Shown here one piece after another: positions 24,661-32,192 of a stretch of 64,000 nucleotides of DNA. The position numbers and the translations under genes are program-made. Under the pieces are notes generated by a model that did no database searches, was not told the DNA's origin, and worked only from the letters and a program-made list of their open reading frames with translations. The stretch is from JAHHUH01 sp045123075 (lineage in GTDB: Bacteria > Bacillota > Negativicutes > Acidaminococcales > Acidaminococcaceae). How positions within the stretch are numbered: position 1 is the first letter of the stretch; every line of letters begins with the position of its first letter. The DNA lies in the NCBI GenBank assembly GCA_045123075.1, contig JBGVIJ010000027.1:1-64000 (forward strand). The letters are read 5' to 3'.

Positions 24661-26757
24661 TTATGCCATAAATCCAATAGACCTTCTTTGCTCTCTTCCT
24701 TCCGTGCTAAACGGCACAGCAACACTTCCATCAAAGTCTTCTGATTTTAACGTGCACACTTCTTTTTTAGAAACATTTTTATTGCCATATGTCTCATAAA
24801 TTCTCAAAGACTGTTTCATAATCGCTTGTTCCAACATATTTCGCACGAAACGCCCATTACCAAATTCTGGATGCTTACAAACACTCTTAAAAACCTCCCT
24901 GCATCTTTCAATAACGCTATCCTCCAAAGTATAACTCTTGTCTTTTACCATAAGCCTTAAAATATCACAAAGTTCTTCCTCATTGTAATCCGGGAAATTG
25001 ATATGAAAGGCAATCCTACTACGCAAACCTTCATTTTTATCTAAAAAGTCTTTCATTTTATCTGGATAGCCCGCAAAAATAACAATTACATCATCTCTAT
25101 GATTTTCCATCTCTTGAACTATAGTGTTTATAGCTTCATCTCCAAAAGTATTACTCCCATCCACCAAAGCATACGCCTCATCAATAAAAATAATACCTCC
25201 TCTAGCCGCTTTGAACTTTTCCTTTACAACATTAGCTGTCCAACCAACGTATTTCCCCACCAAATCACTCCTACCACATTCCACAAATATTGGGATTTCA
25301 GTTATTCCTTTTTCCGCAAATATTCTTGAAAGCATGCGAGCAACTGTTGTCTTTGCCACGCCGGGATTACCAGTGAAAATCATATGTCTTGAAAAATTTT
25401 CTTGATCCAACCCTAAACTTTGTCGCGTTTTTTGCATAGCGTACGTCGCTATCATTTGTTTTACTATGTTTTTTACTGGCCTCAAACCTATTAACGAATT
25501 CAGTTTTTCCAAACCATTATCAGAATACTTATCAGAGGAAACTGTACTAATTATGGTTTCTTCAAGCGACCTATAGGCAGGATAAGCTTTTTCTTTTAAC
25601 ACATTTTTATGCCATTTATCGTAAATTTCATACGCCATGGTAATGTTGTAATTCTTTTCTTCAGATAACAATTTATGCAGTTCATCTTTTTCTAAAAACC
25701 TTTTATACTTAGATTTCTCCATGAGCCGAAGTAAAAACTTTTCAAGCTCTTGTACGCTTCCAATACCTTCTTTAATTTCGATTATATTTAGGTCATCAGC
25801 AAACTCAAGCAATGCTTTTTTATCATTACGCCTTTCACTAAGAATATCAACAAAAATTATGAGAACCCTATCATAATATTCACAAATATTGTTTTTTATT
25901 CCTCTCCAAAGTTGATTATCAGCAAATCCTACATTGCTTTCCTCTTTATCATTTGTAAAAAGTTCGAATGCTATAGCGGTACCTACAGATTTCTCAAACA
26001 AGCTCTCCAACTCCTCATCGTCAAAGTATGCACCAAATCTATAGTCATACATATAACTAACACGAGTCCCTAGCAATCTATTAACTTTGTGCAAAGCACT
26101 AACCAATATTTCAATAATTTTTTCTGCTGATTTACGAGAAGATGCTACTACTCTATAATGCACTGGAATACCATAAAAATCATAATTCTCTGGTGTCGCA
26201 TATATTCTTCCCAACTCCTCATACAAGCTTGCGTCTCCCATTACATCTCCAGCTTCTTTAAAAATTGCGTTCTTACTTTGCAATGCATCAAATACATATT
26301 CTTTTATCTTATAAGAATCTGAACTTAAATAATCTACATTAAAATCATCTACCCATGTTCTACGTTTCCTTGTACCTTTCATTTCAAAGCCAGACATACT
26401 TTCAGCTAATCTAATATTTCTTGAAAAAACTTTACCAATAACTTCCTTTACGTCTTTTACATATATTCCTTTGAACAACAATTGGTTTATAGTAGTTTCT
26501 ACTTTATCAGCAATTATTTCATACTCGCGATTCTCAAATTTACAACAGCAGGCGACATATAGAAACTGTCCTGTAATTTTGTACGCTTGGACAACTAAAC
26601 TTTCATTATTTATACTGCCATCAAACATTTTATTAATTTGATATAAACAATCCTCATAAGCATCACCATTCCGATTAGAAGATTCCGAAAGTGAATTGAT
26701 AAACGAAGTCGCCATCAGTTCACTCTTTAAATCAATAACAATATCGTAAAAAATCAT
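24661..26757 (-). CDS. AAA+ ATPase of the CbxX/CfqX type with a large N-terminal domain
   Basis: 698 aa. The last 280 residues are a CbxX/CfqX-like AAA+ module: GLRPVKNIVKQMIATY lead-in, Walker A GNPGVAKTT (about 450), Walker B GGIIFIDEAY, sensor region VIVIFAGYPDKM, arginine finger EGLRSRIAF and a lid helix. This class includes Rubisco activase CbbX and the ESX protein EccA, which remodel partner proteins. The N-terminal 420 residues are unassigned, helix-rich and probably bind the target. ATG 26757 has TAGGAGG upstream; an earlier TTG overlaps that site. It shares site D with the small-gene operon going right. Confidence 0.85.
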   Translation of the reverse strand: MIFYDIVIDLKSELMATSFINSLSESSNRNGDAYEDCLYQINKMFDGSINNESLVVQAYKITGQFLYVACCCKFENREYEIIADKVETTINQLLFKGIYVKDVKEVIGKVFSRNIRLAESMSGFEMKGTRKRRTWVDDFNVDYLSSDSYKIKEYVFDALQSKNAIFKEAGDVMGDASLYEELGRIYATPENYDFYGIPVHYRVVASSRKSAEKIIEILVSALHKVNRLLGTRVSYMYDYRFGAYFDDEELESLFEKSVGTAIAFELFTNDKEESNVGFADNQLWRGIKNNICEYYDRVLIIFVDILSERRNDKKALLEFADDLNIIEIKEGIGSVQELEKFLLRLMEKSKYKRFLEKDELHKLLSEEKNYNITMAYEIYDKWHKNVLKEKAYPAYRSLEETIISTVSSDKYSDNGLEKLNSLIGLRPVKNIVKQMIATYAMQKTRQSLGLDQENFSRHMIFTGNPGVAKTTVARMLSRIFAEKGITEIPIFVECGRSDLVGKYVGWTANVVKEKFKAARGGIIFIDEAYALVDGSNTFGDEAINTIVQEMENHRDDVIVIFAGYPDKMKDFLDKNEGLRSRIAFHINFPDYNEEELCDILRLMVKDKSYTLEDSVIERCREVFKSVCKHPEFGNGRFVRNMLEQAIMKQSLRIYETYGNKNVSKKEVCTLKSEDFDGSVAVPFSTEGREQRRSIGFMA

Positions 26758-26804
26758 CCCAGCACCTCCTAACAACTTTAATACCTATAGACTAACAAAC
26801 CAAG

Positions 26805-26838
26805 TGCGACATTTTTGTCGCATTGATATTGATACAAT
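26805..26838 (+). promoter_or_regulatory. Site D: perfect inverted repeat plus extended -10
   Basis: TGCGACATTTTTGTCGCA (26805-26822), a perfect 7-4-7 palindrome, then 10 nt, then TACAAT (26833-26838) with TG extension. At 10 nt on the minus side TAGTCT (26789-26794) is a weak -10 candidate for the AAA+ gene. It is the most symmetrical of the four sites. Confidence 0.65.
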
Positions 26839-26873
26839 AAGATTACATCGTAAAAAGCAAGGAGTGTTCCATT

Positions 26874-27080
26874 ATGACAAAAGACAGCTACAACTTAGAT
26901 GACATCACCAAAAGACCGCTCACTTTAAAAGAATCCTTTTATTTAGCACAAAACTTGGAATCCATAGAAAGAAACCGTAGGGAAATACGTAACGTGAAAG
27001 TAGGCTTCTTACACTACCTATGGCTTGCTTGTCTTTTGATATACATAATTGCAGGAATCATCCTTACCATTATGCGTTGA
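26874..27080 (+). CDS. Small single-pass membrane protein
   Basis: 68 aa. A charged N-terminal half (KRPLTLKESFYLAQNLESIERNRREIRNVKVG) is followed by one transmembrane helix (about 46-66, LWLACLLIYIIAGIILTIM) and a terminal Arg, so the N-terminus is probably cytosolic. It starts 35 nt past the site D -10 with an AAGGAG Shine-Dalgarno and is first in a run with the 27110 and 27396 genes. Not recognised; a membrane anchor or small effector is possible. Confidence 0.7.
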   Translation: MTKDSYNLDDITKRPLTLKESFYLAQNLESIERNRREIRNVKVGFLHYLWLACLLIYIIAGIILTIMR

Positions 27081-27109
27081 TTTCTAATGATACTATCAAG
27101 GAGAAAAAT

Positions 27110-27310
27110 ATGAGACCAGTATATCTTTATCTGCACCACTGCGGTTTTGACTTCTTCCTGTCTGATCATTTGCTCACCAAAGAAGAAGCATATTGTCCAG
27201 ATTGCGAAGAAAGCAATGAATTAATCGGGATTTATTACAACGAAGAAGAACTCCGTCTGAAAACAAAAGAACTTATATTGAAAGGATATGACTTTATACA
27301 GAATTCCTAA
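27110..27310 (+). CDS. Small protein with a CxxC knuckle
   Basis: 66 aa. A His/Cys pair in LHHCGFDFF and a CPDC knuckle at about 29-32 may form a zinc ribbon, followed by an acidic helix (NEEELRLKTKELILKGYDFI). The ATG has AAGGAG 6 nt upstream and lies 29 nt after the membrane-protein gene, so they are one operon. An upstream in-frame extension exists but lacks a ribosome-binding site. Function unknown. Confidence 0.65.
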   Translation: MRPVYLYLHHCGFDFFLSDHLLTKEEAYCPDCEESNELIGIYYNEEELRLKTKELILKGYDFIQNS

Positions 27311-27395
27311 CCCCAAAAAACTATTTCACATACTAAAAAACAGAAGGAATCGTACTGTAAATATAGAATACTTTCAAGTACTGGAGGCGAATTAC

Positions 27396-28145
27396 ATGAC
27401 CATCAACGAACAAATCCAAATACTTATTAATCAAAACAAAGCTACTATCTTATCAAATGAATTCAAAAACCTTTATGACAAAGACAAGAACCCTATTGAA
27501 GAAAATACTATTGTATTTGACGGAGTAGTTAATCAAGATATCTTTAAAAGTGGAGATAAATTCCTATTCTTGCTAAAGGAAGCTGTTGATAGTCAAATCA
27601 AAGGAAATTCTAATTACGAACTCATTAACAACACATTCGACTTGATTACCAAAGCGAAACAAGAAAGCATCGAACAAAAAGATAGCTCTACTGAATTACA
27701 CTGGCAAGAATTCTGCGAATGGATTTACGCATACAAGCATCCCAATGATTCTTTGTTATCCGTAACTAACCATGGTAGGTATCTCTCAGAAATCGCTTTA
27801 GTAAACATAAAAAAAGTTGCTGGCCTTTCCACCACAGACGCAAACATACTAAACAAAATAGTACTCAACAAAGAATACAGTCAATTATTAAGAAAAGAAA
27901 TCGCCATAATAAATCCGTGCATAGTAATTTGTTGCGGAACATTTGAACAAGCAAAAACATTATACGGCACGCATAATTGTATTAAACAATTATGTTCAGG
28001 AGTAGAATACTTCAAATACAACAGTATCATATTTGTAGATTTTATTCATCCTACTCAATACGGTGCAGCCCAAAAACCAACTATGAAATATGCTTATGCA
28101 AAAGAAGTATTTGGTGAACTCAGCAAAAGATACAATGAACTTTAA
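27396..28145 (+). CDS. Uracil-DNA-glycosylase-fold-like protein, tentative
   Basis: 249 aa. Early in the protein comes KFLFLLKEAVD (about 51-61), later INPCIVICCGTF (about 173-184), and near the C-terminus VDFIHPTQYG (about 217-226). A FLLKE strand, a hydrophobic strand with a Gly turn and a late HP(S/T) motif is the layout seen in uracil-DNA-glycosylase superfamily relatives in phage and defence loci, but the classical GxDPYP motif is absent and the call is tentative. The ATG follows TGGAGGCGA, part of a 15-nt leader also found before the zincin gene. Probably third gene of the site D operon. Confidence 0.5.
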   Translation: MTINEQIQILINQNKATILSNEFKNLYDKDKNPIEENTIVFDGVVNQDIFKSGDKFLFLLKEAVDSQIKGNSNYELINNTFDLITKAKQESIEQKDSSTELHWQEFCEWIYAYKHPNDSLLSVTNHGRYLSEIALVNIKKVAGLSTTDANILNKIVLNKEYSQLLRKEIAIINPCIVICCGTFEQAKTLYGTHNCIKQLCSGVEYFKYNSIIFVDFIHPTQYGAAQKPTMKYAYAKEVFGELSKRYNEL

Positions 28146-28158
28146 TAGCACACAAACA

Positions 28159-28186
28159 AAAAGGCTCCGCACTTGCGGAGCCTTTT
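28159..28186 (+). terminator. Terminator of the site D operon
   Basis: AAAAGGCTCCGC / GCGGAGCCTTTT stem with ACTT loop and T-run. Its core is the same as in the stems at 19676 and 31307. Confidence 0.92.
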
Positions 28187-28233
28187 CTCATTCTCAAAAA
28201 TATTTTTAAATTTTTCTGCAAAAAGTGTGCTCT

Positions 28234-28262
28234 TTGCCTTTTCTAAATTGTACTTATATAAT
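28234..28262 (+). promoter_or_regulatory. Strong predicted promoter without an adjacent gene
   Basis: TTGCCT (28234-28239), 17-nt spacer, consensus TATAAT (28257-28262). The first plausible start codon is 279 nt downstream. Confidence 0.7.
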
Positions 28263-28267
28263 GAGTC

Positions 28268-28540
28268 TTCTTTTTTCGTCTCCTTTGCCTTTTTCTTTTA
28301 TATAATTTTCTTTTTCCCTTTCCTCTGCTTTTTTCTTCTGCCTGTATAAAAGCAAAGCTTTTCAGGAGCTTTGCTTCCTTATTCCAAGTATAGTCTTTAA
28401 CCTAAGCAACGCGTTAGCGTTGGTATCCTTGTTGTAGAAAGCAAAATAATATCACTCAACACTTTTCACAAACTCCTCACAAGGCTTTTATCATACCACG
28501 TCGAATAAAATAGTAACGATAATTATGAGGAGGTTTCCTT
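28268..28540 (+). ncRNA. Candidate small RNA or long leader with a pyrimidine-rich 5' part
   Basis: Downstream of the 28234 promoter the RNA would begin with about 75 nt that are almost all C and U, then a 10-bp perfect hairpin AAGCAAAGCT / AGCTTTGCTT (28350-28376), then a small AACGC-GTTA-GCGTT hairpin near 28408-28421, and reach the secreted-protein gene at 28541. It may be that gene's leader or a separate RNA ending at the first hairpin, although the T-run there is poor. No supported ORF was found on either strand. Confidence 0.4.
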
Positions 28541-28969
28541 ATGAATAACAAGAAATGTATTGCTATCGCTTTAGTTGCTGGGTTTGTTTTTGGTAACGCA
28601 CTGACACCTGTTAATGCAGGTATTTTCGATAAAGTTCTTAAAGGTGGTCTTGTAGGAGCAGTTGTTGACGCTACTGCTCCTCAAATAGACAAGGCTATCA
28701 ACGCACTTACTGCTAAACATGGTTTGGCAAGCACTTATGCAACTAAAGTTGTCCCTATCGTTGCATTTGGTGATGGCAGTCGTGCAGGTGCAGCACAAGT
28801 TTCCGGACCGCAAGAACTTGTTGACCAATGCCAAGCAGCACTTCAAATTGAACAAACCATTTTAGGTGTCCGTTGCATGGTTCTGATTCCTATAGACAAA
28901 GTTGCTATCAAAAATATCAACCGCGTTCAAGGCGTAGGCGTTGCCGCACAAATCGACATCAAACTTTAA
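28541..28969 (+). CDS. Secreted hypothetical protein
   Basis: 142 aa with a clear signal peptide: basic NNKK start, hydrophobic core IAIALVAGFVFG and a likely cleavage after VNA (about residue 26). The mature part is Ala/Gly/Val-rich and soluble, with two cysteines (about 90 and 111) that may form a disulfide. AGGAGG Shine-Dalgarno, own terminator. Not recognised. In a diderm it would be periplasmic. Confidence 0.75.
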   Translation: MNNKKCIAIALVAGFVFGNALTPVNAGIFDKVLKGGLVGAVVDATAPQIDKAINALTAKHGLASTYATKVVPIVAFGDGSRAGAAQVSGPQELVDQCQAALQIEQTILGVRCMVLIPIDKVAIKNINRVQGVGVAAQIDIKL

Positions 28970-28986
28970 ACTCCATACAAACCACT

Positions 28987-29012
28987 AAAGGCTTCGTTTT
29001 TGCGAAGCCTTT
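28987..29012 (+). terminator. Terminator of the secreted-protein gene
   Basis: AAAGGCTTCG / CGAAGCCTTT stem, loop TTTTTG, followed by TCTAATTTT. Confidence 0.85.
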
Positions 29013-29077
29013 TCTAATTTTCACTAAACTATATTTATTTAATACTTTTATTACTTATATTATGTTCTATCAAGATA

Positions 29078-29086
29078 TGATATAAT
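29078..29086 (+). promoter_or_regulatory. Extended -10 of the PAP2 phosphatase gene
   Basis: TGATATAAT is a perfect extended -10, 38 nt before the ATG. No convincing -35. Confidence 0.5.
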
Positions 29087-29123
29087 TTTAAAATATAGTC
29101 TCAACAAAAGAATGAGGAGATAC

Positions 29124-29678
29124 ATGTTAGATTTATTTGCTAAATTTGATTTGAATATTTTATTATACGTACAAGAAAACTTCCGTACGGAAACGCTCAC
29201 CTTTTGGATGCGTCACATCACAAATTTGGGAAGCGCCCTGCTTGCGATAATTGCAGTCTGGTTAATTATCCAAGGCAGCCGTAAGGAAAGATTGTTTGGC
29301 GTTATCACGGTTGTCTCCGTTTTAATTGAAGTGGCAATCGTCAATGGCTTCTTAAAGAACTTTATCGCTCGCCCACGCCCTTATGATGTTAGCGCTGAAC
29401 TTCTGCCTGCTATCGAAGTCTTGTCAGATTACTCCTTCCCGTCTGGACACACCGCTCTTGCATTTGCTTTGGCATTTGTTTTTTACAGGTATTTGCCTAA
29501 AAAATATGGTGTGCCGGCAATCGTTATTGCAAGTTTGGTTGGTCTGTCCCGCGTTCACTTAGGAGTTCATTATTTAAGCGATGTTATCGGCGGAATTTTA
29601 TTTGCGTACATTTCCGTAAGAATTGCTGAATTCATAATTCAAAAGTATTATCCCCAAAGTTTAGAAAACGATATATAA
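29124..29678 (+). CDS. PAP2 family membrane phosphatase
   Basis: 184 aa integral membrane enzyme with the three PAP2 motifs in order: KNFIARPRP (KxxxxxxRP, about 80-88), FPSGHT (about 107-112) and SRVHLGVHYLSD (SRxxxxxHxxxD, about 149-160). Members dephosphorylate undecaprenyl pyrophosphate or phosphatidylglycerol phosphate; which one cannot be told here. ATG 29124 is chosen because GAGGAG lies just before it; an upstream ATG (29112) is on the far side of that site. It ends at a clear terminator. Confidence 0.9.
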   Translation: MLDLFAKFDLNILLYVQENFRTETLTFWMRHITNLGSALLAIIAVWLIIQGSRKERLFGVITVVSVLIEVAIVNGFLKNFIARPRPYDVSAELLPAIEVLSDYSFPSGHTALAFALAFVFYRYLPKKYGVPAIVIASLVGLSRVHLGVHYLSDVIGGILFAYISVRIAEFIIQKYYPQSLENDI

Positions 29679-29690
29679 ACACACAAAAAG

Positions 29691-29712
29691 CGTATGGCAA
29701 AATCGCCATACG
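29691..29712 (+). terminator. Terminator of the PAP2 gene
   Basis: CGTATGGC / GCCATACG stem with AAAATC loop, flanked by A- and T-runs, so it may work in both directions. Confidence 0.85.
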
Positions 29713-29810
29713 TTTTTCTTCTTGTTCGCTTGATAAATTCTTCGGATAGAGTTATACTTTTATCGAACATATTTTTGTATTTATTTTCTTGTTTGTGAAA
29801 GTGTGATTTT

Positions 29811-31052
29811 GTGCGTACCATTCTCCACATAGATATGAATAATTTTTACGCTTCCGTGGAATGTCTTTACCGTCCGGAAATTAGGGATTTTCCCGTTGCA
29901 GTTGCAGGTGATCCTCTAAACCGCCATGGCATTATTTTGGCGAAGAACATGCTTGCCAAAAAGTTAGGCGTTAAAACTGGCGAAGCTATTTGGCAGGCTA
30001 AGCTTAAAGCTCCCAATCTTGTAACTGTTCCGCCGGATTTTCGCAAGTATTTAAAATTCTCACGCCTTGCTCGTCAAATCCTTTACGATTATACGGACCA
30101 AATTGAACCCTTCGGTATTGACGAAAACTGGATTGATGTAACCGGTTCCAAGCTTTTATGCGGTGATGGTTCTGCCATTGCAAATTCCATTCGCCAACGG
30201 ATCAAAGAAGAACTTGGGCTAACCGTAAGTATTGGCGTTAGCTTTAATAAGATTTTTGCCAAGCTTGGTTCTGATATGAAAAAGCCTGACGCAGTAACAG
30301 TTATCCCCCACGATAAATTTAAGGATATTATTTGGCGCTTGCCTGTTTCCGAACTGCTTTATGTTGGCAAAGCTACTCAGCGTAAACTTACTAGCAGAGG
30401 AATTATGACCATTGGTGATTTGGCTAATTACCCTGTAGATTTACTGGTTGATATGTTAGGTAAATGGGGCGAGGTGCTTTCCCTTTTCGCCAACGGTAAA
30501 GATACTGCACCTGTCCGCAAGCTAAACGAAGCTTCTGCTGTAAAAAGTATTGGCAATGGTACTACCTGTCCTCGCGATTTAACTTGTAACCAAGATGTTG
30601 CTCTTGTATTTACTGTACTTAGCGAATCTGTGGCAGCCAGGCTTCGTGACTACGGTTTAAAATGTACTGGCGTACAAGTTTATTTACGTGATAACGAACT
30701 CCATTCCCTTACAAGGCAAAAGAAGCTTGCCAAACCTACTTATTTAAGCACGGATATTTTACAAGCAGGTATGGAACTGCTGGTGCAAAATTACACTTGG
30801 CAAAAGCCATTGCGTTCCATTGGCATTCGTGCCATTGATCTTGTTACAGAAAATAGTTTCATGGAACTTTCCCTCTTTGATGACAACGACAAGCTTATTC
30901 AGCAAGAGAACCTTGCCCATACCATTGACGCTTTGCGTAGTCGTTTTGGTCATGATGTTGTCTTAAAAGCTTCGTGCTTACTGGATACGAAACTTACAGG
31001 CTTCAACCCTAAAGAAGACCATACCATTCATCCTGTTTCTTATTTCCGTTAG
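29811..31052 (+). CDS. dinB: DNA polymerase IV (Y family)
   Basis: Translesion DNA polymerase. The palm motif HIDMNNFYASVE (about 6-17) has the first catalytic Asp, and FGIDENWIDVT (about 101-111) carries the second acidic pair in the usual YSIDE position. A helix-hairpin-helix (YVGKATQRKLTSRGIMTIGDLA) and the little-finger domain follow, with a beta-clamp-binding type motif MELSLF near 359-364. 413 aa, full length. The start is a GTG with a weak upstream site, chosen because it gives the conserved N-terminus. It is probably co-transcribed with the small gene 12 nt downstream. Confidence 0.95.
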   Translation: MRTILHIDMNNFYASVECLYRPEIRDFPVAVAGDPLNRHGIILAKNMLAKKLGVKTGEAIWQAKLKAPNLVTVPPDFRKYLKFSRLARQILYDYTDQIEPFGIDENWIDVTGSKLLCGDGSAIANSIRQRIKEELGLTVSIGVSFNKIFAKLGSDMKKPDAVTVIPHDKFKDIIWRLPVSELLYVGKATQRKLTSRGIMTIGDLANYPVDLLVDMLGKWGEVLSLFANGKDTAPVRKLNEASAVKSIGNGTTCPRDLTCNQDVALVFTVLSESVAARLRDYGLKCTGVQVYLRDNELHSLTRQKKLAKPTYLSTDILQAGMELLVQNYTWQKPLRSIGIRAIDLVTENSFMELSLFDDNDKLIQQENLAHTIDALRSRFGHDVVLKASCLLDTKLTGFNPKEDHTIHPVSYFR

Positions 31053-31063
31053 GAGTGATGTAA

Positions 31064-31294
31064 ATGCCACGCATAAAACTTGATATCGTAGTGCGCCACA
31101 CTCCAGATGGCAAGGCAATTCCTAAAATAATCATCTGGGAGGATGGTCGCAGGTTTGCCATTGACAAGGTTCTTGATATCCGCAAGGCAGCAGCTTTAAA
31201 ATGCGGAGGAGTTGGAACTCGCTACATTTGCAGAATTTGTAGCAAAGAGGTTGCTATTTTCGACGAAGACGGCAACTGGTTTATGGAAAAGTAA
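31064..31294 (+). CDS. Small DinB-linked protein (DUF6504-like)
   Basis: 76 aa. A beta-rich fold with DGKAIPKIIIWEDGRRFAIDKVLD in the first half and GTRYICRICSKEVAIFDEDGNWFME in the second. The sequence and its place directly behind dinB resemble the small DUF6504-type proteins that accompany translesion polymerases. TAGGAGTGATG precedes the ATG. A role as polymerase accessory is inferred from position. Confidence 0.65.
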   Translation: MPRIKLDIVVRHTPDGKAIPKIIIWEDGRRFAIDKVLDIRKAAALKCGGVGTRYICRICSKEVAIFDEDGNWFMEK

Positions 31295-31306
31295 TTAAAA
31301 ACAACA

Positions 31307-31330
31307 AAGGCTCCGCTTTCGCGGAGCCTT
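31307..31330. terminator. Terminator after the dinB operon
   Basis: AAGGCTCCGC / GCGGAGCCTT perfect 10-bp stem with TTTC loop. The next gene on the other strand ends 19 nt away, so it may serve both. Confidence 0.85.
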
Positions 31331-31348
31331 AACTTTTGTATAGCCTTT

Positions 31349-31633
31349 TTATCCTAAACCGTTACATCTTGCCAAGTCGTCATAAACAAGTACGGCAAGC
31401 TTTTCGATGAGCGCTTCATTACCCGCAAAAACTTGGGTAGCACCCAAAACTTCCTGCAAGCGTGTTTTGTTACTCATTATGCAACAGCAAGGCAACATTA
31501 TTTCACTAATCAGGTACGCTGCACTTCTGAGCTGCATTTCATCGCCAAGCAAGCTACCGTCCCGCACTTTTCCTGCGAATACGGCAAGCCTTCTATCGAT
31601 GGCAAGCGCCAGTTGTTTTTCCAGTACGCCCAT
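31349..31633 (-). CDS. Hypothetical 94-residue helical protein
   Basis: Not recognised. Predicted all-helical and soluble with a CCC triplet near residue 50. Its ATG comes one base after the stop of the 31635 gene, so it depends on coupling with that gene and is probably functionally linked. No strong Shine-Dalgarno of its own. It ends in the dinB operon terminator region. Confidence 0.55.
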   Translation of the reverse strand: MGVLEKQLALAIDRRLAVFAGKVRDGSLLGDEMQLRSAAYLISEIMLPCCCIMSNKTRLQEVLGATQVFAGNEALIEKLAVLVYDDLARCNGLG

Positions 31634-31634
31634 C

Positions 31635-32081
31635 TTAGCGCATGTTTTCGATAAAATCTTCGAAGGTGTTGATTACAACATAGTGACCGATAACTTTAAG
31701 GTCACGAAGCACGGTACCATAGGATTCATACCAGTCATCAGCCAAAATCATTTTCAGACCATCTTTTTCATATTCATCCATCATTTTCAAGATGAATTTG
31801 TTTACTTCGCCGGTTTCTTTATTAACGTTCAAGGGAATGATGCGTTCTTCAGGTTGATATTTTTCTACAACAACTTCCCAGCCACCGGGGATAGGCGGTA
31901 AGCGTTTAGCTTTAATGTAGTAACCTTCCGGAGAAAAGCCTACATAAGCATCCATTTTATTATACAATTTAGCTTTTTGCAGAGGGAAGCCATTAGCGTT
32001 ACCCCATTTAACGATTTCATCGCAAACTTCATTTTTTTGAACTACGCTGGTAAAGGTAGTTTGAGCCAAAATTTCGGACAT
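31635..32081 (-). CDS. Hypothetical 148-residue protein
   Basis: Not recognised. Soluble alpha/beta protein with a motif-like RLPPIPGGWEVVVEKYQPEERIIPLN core (about 80-105) and an acidic C-terminal half. The ATG lies behind a strong AAGGAGGAATG. It forms a two-gene unit with the 94-residue gene. Not membrane-bound or secreted. Confidence 0.7.
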   Translation of the reverse strand: MSEILAQTTFTSVVQKNEVCDEIVKWGNANGFPLQKAKLYNKMDAYVGFSPEGYYIKAKRLPPIPGGWEVVVEKYQPEERIIPLNVNKETGEVNKFILKMMDEYEKDGLKMILADDWYESYGTVLRDLKVIGHYVVINTFEDFIENMR

Positions 32082-32161
32082 TTTTCATTCCTCCTTAAAA
32101 CCTTTCAATATATTCATTCTACTCTACCAATAAAATAAATTCAATGAAAAATACAAAAAGA

Positions 32162-32185
32162 AACGGCTCCTTTAACGAAGCCGTT
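32162..32185 (-). terminator. Terminator of the M20-DUF3100 operon
   Basis: AACGGCT / AGCCGTT stem with a 10-nt loop, followed on the minus strand by TTTCTTTTTG and preceded by an A-rich stretch, so it can act in both directions. Confidence 0.8.
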
Positions 32186-32192
32186 ATCTTTT

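Noticed and set aside
28262..28370. Lys/Glu-rich minus-strand open stretch opposite the pyrimidine tract
   Set aside because: It results from the polypurine composition of that strand; no start codon with a ribosome site, only a TTG.
29764..29777. LexA (SOS) box upstream of dinB
   Set aside because: CGAACATATTTTTG matches the left half of the Bacillota SOS box, but the right half deviates at two of five bases, so it is not convincing.
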